Source: Streptomyces lushanensis (GTDB taxonomy: Bacteria > Actinomycetota > Actinomycetes > Streptomycetales > Streptomycetaceae). From it: a DNA stretch of 55,285 bases. The position numbers were made by a program, and so were the translations under genes. The notes under the pieces were generated by a model. The model searched no databases, was not told the DNA's origin, and worked only from the letters and a program-made list of their open reading frames with translations. Of this stretch, positions 8,792-16,245 are shown in pieces (within the stretch, counting starts at the first letter, position 1; each line of letters begins with the position of its first letter). Location: assembly GCF_001700515.1 (NCBI RefSeq), contig NZ_MAUD01000112.1:1-55285 (forward strand), in the 5' to 3' direction.

Positions 8792-10141
8792 TCAGCCTCG
8801 GGCCAGGATTCCGTCGATCTTGGACTGCGCGTCCTTCAGCAGTCCGTCGATGTCGGCGTCCTTCTTGGTGAGGACCGCGGAGACCGCTCCGTCGAGGACC
8901 GAGTAGATCTGCTGGGCCTTCGGCGGCTCCAGCTTCGCGGTGAGCTGCTGGCTGCCGTCGAGGAAGGACTGGTAGTTCTCCACCGGCACATTGGCGTACT
9001 GCTTCTTCAGCGCCTGGTCCTTGGCGTCGGTCTCACCGGTCCAGAGCCGGGGCTCGGGCAGGCCGACCGGGGCCTTCAGATCGGCGGCGCGCTTCCAGTT
9101 GTTGAGGCCGGTGCCGGGGCCGATGGTCTGGTACTCCAGCCACTTCAGGCCCGCCTTGATCTGCTCCGGGGAGGCCTTCTTGCTGAACATGTAGCCGTCG
9201 CCGCCGATGAGCGTGCCCTTGCCGCCGGGCATCGGGGCGAGCGCGAGGTCCTCGTACTTGCCGCCCTTCTCCTTGACCAGGATCGGGATGTTGTCCGGGG
9301 CGGAGATGTACATGCCGAGCTTGCCGGAGCCCATCATCTGCTGGACGTCGTTCAGGATCAGGAGCTGCTTGGTGCCCATGGAGTTGTCGGTCCAGCGCAT
9401 GTCCTTCAGCGTCTGGAGCACGGCCTTGCCCTCCGGGCTGTCGACGGCCGCCGACTTGCCGTCCGGGCTGACGACGTCGCCGCCCTGCGAGTACATCTCC
9501 GCGGTGAAGTGCCAGCCGCCCTGGTTCTGCGCGCTGTAGTCGGCGTATCCCACGTAGCCCTTGCCCAGGCCCGCGATCTTCTTGGCGGCGGTCCGGACCT
9601 CTTCCCAGGTGGCCGGGGGCTTGGTGGGGTCCAGACCGGCCTGTTCGAAGAGCTTCTTGTTGTAGAGGAGGCCCATCGAGTAGTTGGTGCGCGGAACGCC
9701 GTAGACCTTGCCGTCGACGGTGTAGACGTCGCGCAGCGACTGCTGGATGTCGCTGTAGCCCTTCATGTCCTTCACATAGGACGTGATGTCCGCGGCCTGG
9801 TTGATGTCGACCACGTGCTTGGCGTCCGTGAAGTACGTGTAGAAGACGTCCTCCATCTGGCCGCCGGCGAGCTTGGCGTCGAAGGTCTTGGGGTCCTGGC
9901 ACGGGAAGGCGTCATGGCCGACGACATCGATGGTCGGGTTCGCCTTCTCGAACGCCTTCATGTCGTCCTCGAAGCTCTGCCGGTCGATCTTGGCGCTCTT
10001 CGGAGGCATGCAGTTGACGGTGATACTCGTCTTGCCCCCCGCGGAGTCCTCGCTGTCCGAGCCGCACGCGGCCAGTCCAGTCAGGGCGAGCGCGGAGGCT
10101 ATGGCTGCGGTACAGGTACGGCGGAACCCGGAGCTTCTCAT
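8792..10141 (-). CDS. Sugar-binding lipoprotein of the CUT1 ABC importer (MalE-like)
   Basis: 449 residues. Extracellular solute-binding protein family 1. The signal peptide ends in a lipobox, TGLAAC, with the lipidated Cys at residue 26. Aromatic-rich and acidic segments of the mature domain (for example GWHFTAEMYSQGGD) are typical of oligosaccharide binders. It is the first gene of the import operon, and a GAGGGG ribosome-binding site precedes the ATG. Because a secreted GH87 glucanase gene lies upstream on the same strand, the natural ligand may be nigero-oligosaccharides rather than, or as well as, maltodextrins. This is inference only. Confidence 0.9.
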   Translation of the reverse strand: MRSSGFRRTCTAAIASALALTGLAACGSDSEDSAGGKTSITVNCMPPKSAKIDRQSFEDDMKAFEKANPTIDVVGHDAFPCQDPKTFDAKLAGGQMEDVFYTYFTDAKHVVDINQAADITSYVKDMKGYSDIQQSLRDVYTVDGKVYGVPRTNYSMGLLYNKKLFEQAGLDPTKPPATWEEVRTAAKKIAGLGKGYVGYADYSAQNQGGWHFTAEMYSQGGDVVSPDGKSAAVDSPEGKAVLQTLKDMRWTDNSMGTKQLLILNDVQQMMGSGKLGMYISAPDNIPILVKEKGGKYEDLALAPMPGGKGTLIGGDGYMFSKKASPEQIKAGLKWLEYQTIGPGTGLNNWKRAADLKAPVGLPEPRLWTGETDAKDQALKKQYANVPVENYQSFLDGSQQLTAKLEPPKAQQIYSVLDGAVSAVLTKKDADIDGLLKDAQSKIDGILARG

Positions 10142-10395
10142 CGGTGGGACCCCTCTTGCGGCAGGAGCGTGTCAAACCCACAGCTTCTCGCTGTGTGGCG
10201 GCGCTCACTCAACCACTAACTACGGATGTCCGCAATATGTCGCCCCGATTTCGCAAATACTTGACAGCGAGCTGCATGTGCCGGTTTCATCCCGCACAGG
10301 CCCTCTCACCGGTCGGGACGTGCGCGAACACCGAAGGTGACGTGCCCGGACGCCGGCGAGGAGCCGCGCGAAGGGCGGCCGGGGGCGCGCGCAAA
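10142..10395 (-). promoter_or_regulatory. Promoter and leader of the sugar-import operon, with operator-like sequences
   Basis: The 331-base gap between lacI and malE holds no gene. A near-palindrome GCAAATACTTGA at 10253-10264 resembles the GCAAG-CTA-CTTGC element in front of lacI, and CGCAATATG at 10231-10239 gives a further CGCAA half-site. A small hairpin (CACAGC/GCTGTG, 10179-10195) lies in the leader. No textbook -35/-10 pair is evident. The most likely bound regulator is the MalR-like protein encoded upstream. Confidence 0.4.
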
Positions 10396-10425
10396 CGCCG
10401 ACGGGGCCCGCCAAGGGGCCCCGTC
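10396..10425 (-). terminator. Terminator of the lacI-family gene
   Basis: A perfect 12-bp stem (10396-10407 with 10414-10425) has the six-base loop GCCAAG. It lies 47 bases after the regulator stop codon, so the regulator is probably transcribed separately from the importer. Confidence 0.8.
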
Positions 10426-10472
10426 GGGGTGGTCGTTCCGCCGGCCCGCGCGAGGGCGGTCCGGGTGGCCGC

Positions 10473-11507
10473 TCAGGCGTCGGCAGCCGCCTCCGCGGCC
10501 TGGCGCGGCGCCTGGGCCGTGGAGCCGCGTACCACCAGCTCCGGCTCGAACAGCAGCTCGCCGGGAGGCACGGCACCGCCCTGGATCTGGGCGTTCAGCA
10601 TCTCCACGGCCGCCCGGCCCATGGCCTCGATGGGCTGGCGGACCGTGGTCAGCGGCGGCTCGGTGCAGTTCATGAAGGCGGAGTCGTCGAAGCCCACGAC
10701 CGAGACCTCGCGCGGCACGTCGAGACCGCGCCGGCGTGCGGCCCGTACGGCCCCCAGGGCCAGCGGATCGCTGGCGCAGATGATTCCGGTGACCCCCCGG
10801 TCCAGCAGGCGCGAGGTCGCCGCCTGGCCGCCCTCCAGGGAGAACATGGTCCGTTCGATGTACGCGTCGGGAAGCTGTGTCCTCGCGGCCCGCGCCGCCG
10901 CGAGCGCGGCGGCGAGCTTGCGCCGGGACGGCACATGGTCGGAGGGGCCGAGCACCAGGCCGATGCGCTCGTGGCCGAGCGAGGCGAGATGGCGCCAGGC
11001 CTGTTCGACGGCGACGGCGTCGTCGCAGGAGATGCACGGGAAGTCGAGGTTCTCGATCGGCGCGTTGATCAGCACGACCGGGATCTTGCGCTCGGCGAGC
11101 TGGCGGTAGTGGTCGTGCGGCGCGTCCGCCTGCGCGAACAGTCCGCCCGCGAAGACCACCCCGGACACCTGCTGCTGGAGCAGCAGCTCCACGTAGTCCG
11201 CCTCGGAGACCCCGCCCTTGGTCTGGGTGCAGAGCACGGGCGTGAGGCCCTGCTGGGCCAGCGCTCCGCCGATCACCTCGGCGAACGCGGGGAAGATAGG
11301 ATTCTGCAGTTCCGGCAGCACCAGGCCGACGAGCCGGGCGCGCTCTCCGCGAAGCTGCGTCGGCCGCTCGTAGCCGAGAACGTCCAGCGCGGTCAGCACC
11401 GACTGCCGCGTGGCCTGCGAAACTCCGGGCTTGCCGTTGAGCACCCGGCTGACCGTGGCCTCGCTGACCCCAACCTTCTTCGCCACCTGAGCAAGTCGTC
11501 GCGTCAT
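10473..11507 (-). CDS. LacI-family repressor, MalR/Reg1-like
   Basis: 344 residues. The N-terminal helix-turn-helix reads LAQVAKKVGVSEATVSRVLN with the LacI-type hinge after it. A periplasmic-binding-protein-like effector domain follows from about residue 60 (starting LVGLVLPELQNPIFPAFAEV). The whole protein reads like the MalR/Reg1 repressors that control maltose import and amylase genes in Streptomyces. Unlike the S. coelicolor arrangement, where malR is divergent from malE, here it is collinear and upstream. Its own promoter carries direct CTTGC repeats, so autoregulation is likely. It probably controls the downstream importer and possibly the GH87 gene just upstream. Confidence 0.9.
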   Translation of the reverse strand: MTRRLAQVAKKVGVSEATVSRVLNGKPGVSQATRQSVLTALDVLGYERPTQLRGERARLVGLVLPELQNPIFPAFAEVIGGALAQQGLTPVLCTQTKGGVSEADYVELLLQQQVSGVVFAGGLFAQADAPHDHYRQLAERKIPVVLINAPIENLDFPCISCDDAVAVEQAWRHLASLGHERIGLVLGPSDHVPSRRKLAAALAAARAARTQLPDAYIERTMFSLEGGQAATSRLLDRGVTGIICASDPLALGAVRAARRRGLDVPREVSVVGFDDSAFMNCTEPPLTTVRQPIEAMGRAAVEMLNAQIQGGAVPPGELLFEPELVVRGSTAQAPRQAAEAAADA

Positions 11508-11511
11508 ACAC

Positions 11512-11544
11512 GCAAGACTATCGCAAGGGATGCAAGCTACTTGC
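11512..11544 (-). promoter_or_regulatory. CTTGC-type operator repeats in front of the LacI-family gene
   Basis: Read on the minus strand, the pentamer CTTGC starts at 11536, 11527 and 11516 (spacings 9 and 11). The first is part of an inverted repeat GCAAG-CTA-CTTGC (11532-11544). Direct CTTGCAG-like heptamers are the reported target of MalR/Reg1 in Streptomyces amylase promoters. The repeats lie 5-37 bases before the start codon, a good place for repression. Confidence 0.55.
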
Positions 11545-11570
11545 TCACGAGCGTAAAGAGGGTGGCAGGG

Positions 11571-11604
11571 GCGGTGCCGACCGGACGGATCCGGCCGACA
11601 CCGC
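11571..11604 (-). terminator. Terminator of the GH87 glucanase gene
   Basis: A 15-bp stem (11571-11585 with 11590-11604) with a four-base loop. Two positions that would be C-A mismatches in plus-strand RNA become G-U pairs in minus-strand RNA. The hairpin therefore folds fully only in the glucanase transcript. It lies 36 bases after the stop codon. Confidence 0.75.
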
Positions 11605-11640
11605 TCTGCTCACCGGAGGCCCCTGCGGGCCGCCGGTCCA

Positions 11641-14600
11641 CTACGGATTGATGATGATCCTGAAGCCGGGCGTCGTGTTTCTGATGTCCACGGCGTTGTT
11701 GTTGAGCCTCAGACGGTTGAAGGTGACCTCACCGACGGCAGGCCCCTGACCCGCCTCCGGCATCTCGTTCGCCCAGAGTCCGAAGCCGGACTTGGCGTCG
11801 AAGGCGTCACCGCTCTTGAGGGCGCCCGTGATCGAGATGTCGTTGAGAATGGTGTCCTTGATCGGGAACTGCGGCTGACCGCCCACATAGTTGGTCTGGA
11901 ACATGATGCCGCTGTAGGTCGGATCGACGATGTCGACATTGTTGATCCGGATCCCCTGGAACACCTTGGAGGCCGAGAACAGCCAGATTCCGGGGAAGGT
12001 CTGGCTGCCCCAGAAGTGACCGCCGGACCGGACGATCGACACGTTCTCGATCGTCGTGGGTTCGGTCCCGAAGCCGTTCATCGCGTAGCCGAAGTCCAGC
12101 GAGCTGACCGTGATGCCCGAGTAGACCAGGGTGTCCGCGATGTGGATGTTGCGGAAGGTGTTGCGGTAGCCGCCGTAGACGGCCAGGCCCGCGGCCCGCC
12201 ACACCAGCGTCGCCGAGAGGTTCTCGTAGACGTTGTTGTACATGTCCGCGCCGCCCGCGTCGATCGCCGAGAAGAGCGCGAAGGCGTCGTCACCGGTGGC
12301 CCGCGCGTCATTGTTGATGACGTGGTTGTCCGTGGAGCCGTTGGTCATGTTGACGCCGTCGGCGAAGGTGTTGCGGATACGGGAGTTGCTGATGGTGATC
12401 CGGTCCGCGTTGGCACCCCAGTAGAGGCAGACGGTGTGCTCGTTCCAGATGTTGTCGATCGTGATGTCCGACACGTTGGACAGGTCGAAGACCTTGCCGG
12501 GCCCGTCGATACGCGAGGTGTAGTTGCCGAAGAAGGCGAAGTTCGCGAAGGACGAGCCCTTCGCCGCCGCCTCGACCCGGAAGCCCGCGTCCGTGTTGTC
12601 CTGGGTCGACGGGGCGAAGAACCTGGTGAACCAGGGACCCGCGCCGAGCACCTTGACCGGCTTGCCGTAGACCTGGAACTTGCTCGACGTCTGGTAGTCA
12701 CCGGCCGGCAGGTAGACACCGACGAGCTTGCCGGTGGTGTCCATCCGCACCCGGTCCAGCGCGTTCTGCACGTCCTGGTGGGTGAATCCGGCCGGCACCG
12801 TGTAGGTGGCCGGGTCCGGGTTCGCGACCGCGGTGGCCTGCTCCAGGTTGACGAAGTCGATCGCGTAGGTGTGCGCGTTGCCCGCGTCCTTCTGGAGACG
12901 GATCTTGCTGCCCGCGGGAACGGTCCTGCCCAGCAGGACATTGGCCTCGTCATAGATGTGGCGGGGCCCGCCGGCGCCCGGGGAGTTGCCCGGACCGGTC
13001 TCGTTGCCGTACAGCCAGGCGTACTTCGAGGTGAGGTCGATGGCCTTGAGGAAGGTGCCGTCGACATAGATGTTCAGGTTGGAGTTGATCCCGCCACCGC
13101 CGGGCGCGTCCGGGATGGAGAACCGGGTGACCAGCGTGTTCGTGCTGGCCCTGGTGGTGAACTCGACGTAGTTGCCGGTGTTGTTGAGCGTGACGGCCTT
13201 ACGGCCGGACGCCTCGCCCGCGACATCGCCGACGGTCCGGTTGGGACCGACGACCTGCGCGCCGCCACCCGCGACACCGTCCTCCGCCTCGTACATGTCG
13301 TACGGCATGTTGGCGCCGCGGCCGACGAAGAGAGGCTGCGAGCTGGTGTTGTTCGCGCGCTTGACCGGCAGTTCGTTGGCGTCGTCGGCGAGGACCACCC
13401 TCACCGTGTACGAGCCGTTGGCGGCCGCCCAGGTGCCGAGGCCCACCGGCGCCGAGGTCGCGCCCGCCGCGATGGTGCCGTTGTAGGTGCCGGTCAGGGT
13501 CTTGACCGTGGCACCCGTCGAGTTCAGCAGAGACAGCGTGATGCCGTGGGCGCCGGCCGCCGAGGCCACCGTGCCCTGGTTCTTGATCGCCACCGAGAAG
13601 GAGACGGTGTCACCGGCCGCGGGGCTGGACGGCGACGTGGAGACGGCGGCGGCGATCAGGTCCGAGCTGGCGACCGGACGCACCACCAGCGGGCTCGCGC
13701 CCGTGAAGGTGTTGTTGGTCTCGTTCTGCTCGATGATCTGGTTGGCCGGGTCCGCGACAGCGCTGAGCTGGTACGAACCGGCGTCACGTGCACCGATGTC
13801 CGCGGTGACCGTGGCCGAGGCTCCGGCCGCGAGCGCGCCCACGGAACCGGTGCCGACCTTGGTGCCGCCGAGGCGGAACTCGACCGAACCGGCCGGGGAG
13901 GCGATCGCACCGGCGTTGCGCACGGTCGCCGACAGGGTGATCGGGTCGGACTCGACCGGCGAGGCCGGGGACGCGCTCAGCCCGGTGACCGTGAGGTCCG
14001 GGTTGGGCGCCGCGTTGCCGATCACCTGGAACTCCGCCACCTGGCCCGCGCCGGAACCGGTGTTGGAGGTGAACCGGAGCTGGACATCGGCGACCCGCGC
14101 GCTGACCGGGATGGTCACGAGGTTGCCGCTCGCCGGGGAGAAGGCGTAGTCCCTGGCGGCCACCAGGCTGGTGAAGCCGGTGGCGTTCTGCTCACGGCCC
14201 AGCACCTGGATGTTCTGGGTCCGCGGACCCCAGCTGCTGTCCGGGTTGAGCTTGACCACGACGTTCTCGGTGTCGGCGTTGGCGCCGAGCTTCACGGTGA
14301 GGGTGTTGGGGTAGCTGCCGCCCGCGCCCTCCCAGTAGGTGGTGACGCTGTTGTCGTTGGCGTTCTCCGCGACGAACGTGAAGACCGTGGAGGACGCGGT
14401 GATCGGCTTGCCGACGGCGAGGTTCGAGCCCGTGCCGGAGCTGCCGTTCCTGGTCACCGTGTTGCTGTTGCCCGAGACATTGCCCGCCGCGTCCTTGGCC
14501 CGTACGTAGTACGAGACCGTGGTGCCCGCGGGCTGGGTGTCCGTGTACGTGGTGACATTGCCCGCGACGGTGGTCCGCAGGACGTTGTTGGCGTAGACGT

Positions 14601-15924
14601 CGTAGCCCGTGACGCCCTGGTTGTCCGTCGACGCGCTCCAGGTCAGCCTGATCTGGCCGGAGGCCGGCTCGGTGAAGGCGAGGTTGGCCGGGACGGTCGG
14701 CGCCTGCGTGTCACCGGTGCTTCCCTGACGGGTGACCGTGTTGCTGTTGGCCGAGACGTTTCCGGCCGCGTCCTTGGCCCGTACGTAGTACGAGACGGTC
14801 GACCCGGCCGGCTGGGTGTCCGTGAAGGTCGTGACCGTGCCCGCGACGCTGGTCCGCAGCTGGTTGTTGGCGTAGATGTCGTAACCGGTGACGCCCGTGT
14901 CATCGGTCGACGGCCGCCAGGCCAGCCGGATCTGGCCGGAGGCCGGCTCGGTGTAGGTCAGCTCGGTGGGGGTGGTCGGCGCCTGGGTGTCACCGGTCTC
15001 GGGGCCGTAGATCTCCAGCTCGGAGAGCTGGCCGCCGGGCTGCCCGGTGTTCGCCGTGATCAGCACCCGGACATAGCGCGTGCTGGTGGTGTCGAAGGAG
15101 ATCGTCACCGTCTGCGCGCCCGCCGGGCTGAAGGTGTACGCCTTCGAGGCCGTCAGGTCCGAGAAGGTGGAGTTGTTGGCGCTGCCCTGGATCTTCAGGG
15201 TCTGGTCCCTCGCGCCCCAGCCGTCCGGCAGCCGCAGCACCACCTGGTTGACGCCGACGGAGGAGCCGAGGTCGGCCTGGATCCACTGCGGGAAGGCGTT
15301 GTTCCTGCTCTCCCAGTAGGTGGCCTTGTTGCCGTCGTTGGCGTTGCCGGGCCCGTAGACCTCGGTGAAGCTGCTGGCGGTCAGCGTCTTGCCCGCGGCC
15401 AGGTTCACCGAGGCGGCCGCCGCGGCGTGCACCTCCAGCTCGGCGAGCTGGGCCTTCTTCCCCGCCGTGTTGCCGGTGAAGTCCGCCCGCACGAACCGCG
15501 CCTTGGTGGCCGGGAAGGCGACGGTCACCTTGTTGCCCTGGCCCTTGCTGAAGCTGTAGGTGGCCGAGCTCTTCAGCGTGGCGAAGCTGGTCCCGTCGGC
15601 GCTTCCCTGGAGGGACAGGGTCTGCTTACGGCTCTCCCACCCTGCGGGGAGCTTCAGCACCACCTGGTCGACGCGCTTGCTGGCACCCAGGTCCGACTGC
15701 ACCCACTGGGGGCCCTTGCCGTTGCCCTCCCAGTACGTCGACTGGTTCCCGTCCGTCACATTGCGGGCCTTGGTGTCGCCCGTACTGGCACTCGTCGCCG
15801 CGGTCCGCCCCGCGGCGATGTTGGGACCGTCGGCCGCAGCGGCGAACGACGGCCAGCCCATCATCAAAAGACTGGTGGCTATGGCGGTGGAGAGAACCCG
15901 CCATCTCCGGTGTAGCGATCTCAT
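11641..15924 (-). CDS. Secreted modular GH87 alpha-1,3-glucanase (mutanase/mycodextranase type)
   Basis: 1427 residues. The signal peptide ends near residue 31 (SFAAAADG). Domains in order: two discoidin/F5-8C modules (about 35-167 and 173-307), two near-identical fibronectin III repeats (312-404, 405-497), a third discoidin module (500-636), two CARDB-like modules (641-750, 753-867), a CBM6/35-like module (876-1028) and a right-handed beta-helix catalytic domain (1035-1427). Candidate catalytic acids are Asp1189 (FADGVN) and Asp1212-Asp1213 (ATGDDAF). Their spacing (+23, +24) equals that of the acids known in GH87 enzymes (Agl-KA Asp1067, 1090, 1091, from memory). The product should hydrolyse alpha-1,3-glucan outside the cell. 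No cell-wall anchor is seen. It is divergent from a sensor kinase gene. Confidence 0.85.
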   Translation of the reverse strand: MRSLHRRWRVLSTAIATSLLMMGWPSFAAAADGPNIAAGRTAATSASTGDTKARNVTDGNQSTYWEGNGKGPQWVQSDLGASKRVDQVVLKLPAGWESRKQTLSLQGSADGTSFATLKSSATYSFSKGQGNKVTVAFPATKARFVRADFTGNTAGKKAQLAELEVHAAAAASVNLAAGKTLTASSFTEVYGPGNANDGNKATYWESRNNAFPQWIQADLGSSVGVNQVVLRLPDGWGARDQTLKIQGSANNSTFSDLTASKAYTFSPAGAQTVTISFDTTSTRYVRVLITANTGQPGGQLSELEIYGPETGDTQAPTTPTELTYTEPASGQIRLAWRPSTDDTGVTGYDIYANNQLRTSVAGTVTTFTDTQPAGSTVSYYVRAKDAAGNVSANSNTVTRQGSTGDTQAPTVPANLAFTEPASGQIRLTWSASTDNQGVTGYDVYANNVLRTTVAGNVTTYTDTQPAGTTVSYYVRAKDAAGNVSGNSNTVTRNGSSGTGSNLAVGKPITASSTVFTFVAENANDNSVTTYWEGAGGSYPNTLTVKLGANADTENVVVKLNPDSSWGPRTQNIQVLGREQNATGFTSLVAARDYAFSPASGNLVTIPVSARVADVQLRFTSNTGSGAGQVAEFQVIGNAAPNPDLTVTGLSASPASPVESDPITLSATVRNAGAIASPAGSVEFRLGGTKVGTGSVGALAAGASATVTADIGARDAGSYQLSAVADPANQIIEQNETNNTFTGASPLVVRPVASSDLIAAAVSTSPSSPAAGDTVSFSVAIKNQGTVASAAGAHGITLSLLNSTGATVKTLTGTYNGTIAAGATSAPVGLGTWAAANGSYTVRVVLADDANELPVKRANNTSSQPLFVGRGANMPYDMYEAEDGVAGGGAQVVGPNRTVGDVAGEASGRKAVTLNNTGNYVEFTTRASTNTLVTRFSIPDAPGGGGINSNLNIYVDGTFLKAIDLTSKYAWLYGNETGPGNSPGAGGPRHIYDEANVLLGRTVPAGSKIRLQKDAGNAHTYAIDFVNLEQATAVANPDPATYTVPAGFTHQDVQNALDRVRMDTTGKLVGVYLPAGDYQTSSKFQVYGKPVKVLGAGPWFTRFFAPSTQDNTDAGFRVEAAAKGSSFANFAFFGNYTSRIDGPGKVFDLSNVSDITIDNIWNEHTVCLYWGANADRITISNSRIRNTFADGVNMTNGSTDNHVINNDARATGDDAFALFSAIDAGGADMYNNVYENLSATLVWRAAGLAVYGGYRNTFRNIHIADTLVYSGITVSSLDFGYAMNGFGTEPTTIENVSIVRSGGHFWGSQTFPGIWLFSASKVFQGIRINNVDIVDPTYSGIMFQTNYVGGQPQFPIKDTILNDISITGALKSGDAFDAKSGFGLWANEMPEAGQGPAVGEVTFNRLRLNNNAVDIRNTTPGFRIIINP
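14434..14991 (-). repeat. 279-bp direct repeat encoding two fibronectin III modules
   Basis: Two adjacent copies (14713-14991 and 14434-14712) encode 93-residue modules, both starting DTQAP and sharing long identical stretches such as SYYVRAKDAAGNVS. The similarity points to a fairly recent internal duplication that lengthened the linker between carbohydrate-binding modules. Confidence 0.85.
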
Positions 15925-16245
15925 GGATCCCCGATCTTCGGCCTCGGCGCGGGGGCGGCGAGGGCGCGGCTCTGACTGCCTGCCGGTATGGCAAGCATTT
16001 CTGCACTGATGAACAGGGTCTTTTGCGTTTTGCGGTCAGAGAGTTGCAGAGAACTGCCAGTCCGTCCACCACTGAGACAGAACCAAATCCCGTGCTCCGC
16101 CTCCCGAGTTGACACCTGCCGTGCTGCGCCGGCCTGTTTTTGGCCGCTCATCAGGGAAACGTAAGTGATCTGCAAACCTTGCGACGGTTTTGCGTAACTG
16201 TGGAAATTTCGGAAAGGCCCTCCCCGCCCTCTACCGTTCCTCGAC
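15925..16245. promoter_or_regulatory. Divergent promoter region between the GH87 gene and the sensor kinase
   Basis: 321 bases without a gene. Visible elements: the heptamer TTTTGCG twice in tandem at 16021-16034 and again at 16188-16194; GCAAACCTTGC at 16172-16182; and GCAAGCATTTCTGC at 15991-16004. The GCAA/TTGC arms resemble the elements in front of lacI and the importer. Base composition is less GC-rich than the surroundings, as expected for a promoter region. No clear -35/-10 pair is assigned. Confidence 0.4.

Noticed and set aside
12016..15915. A 1299-codon open frame opposite the GH87 gene
   Set aside because: It is Arg/Gly/Val/Asp-rich and without domain-like features, as expected when the opposite strand of a GC-biased gene is read. 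The GH87 frame has a signal peptide and clear modules.
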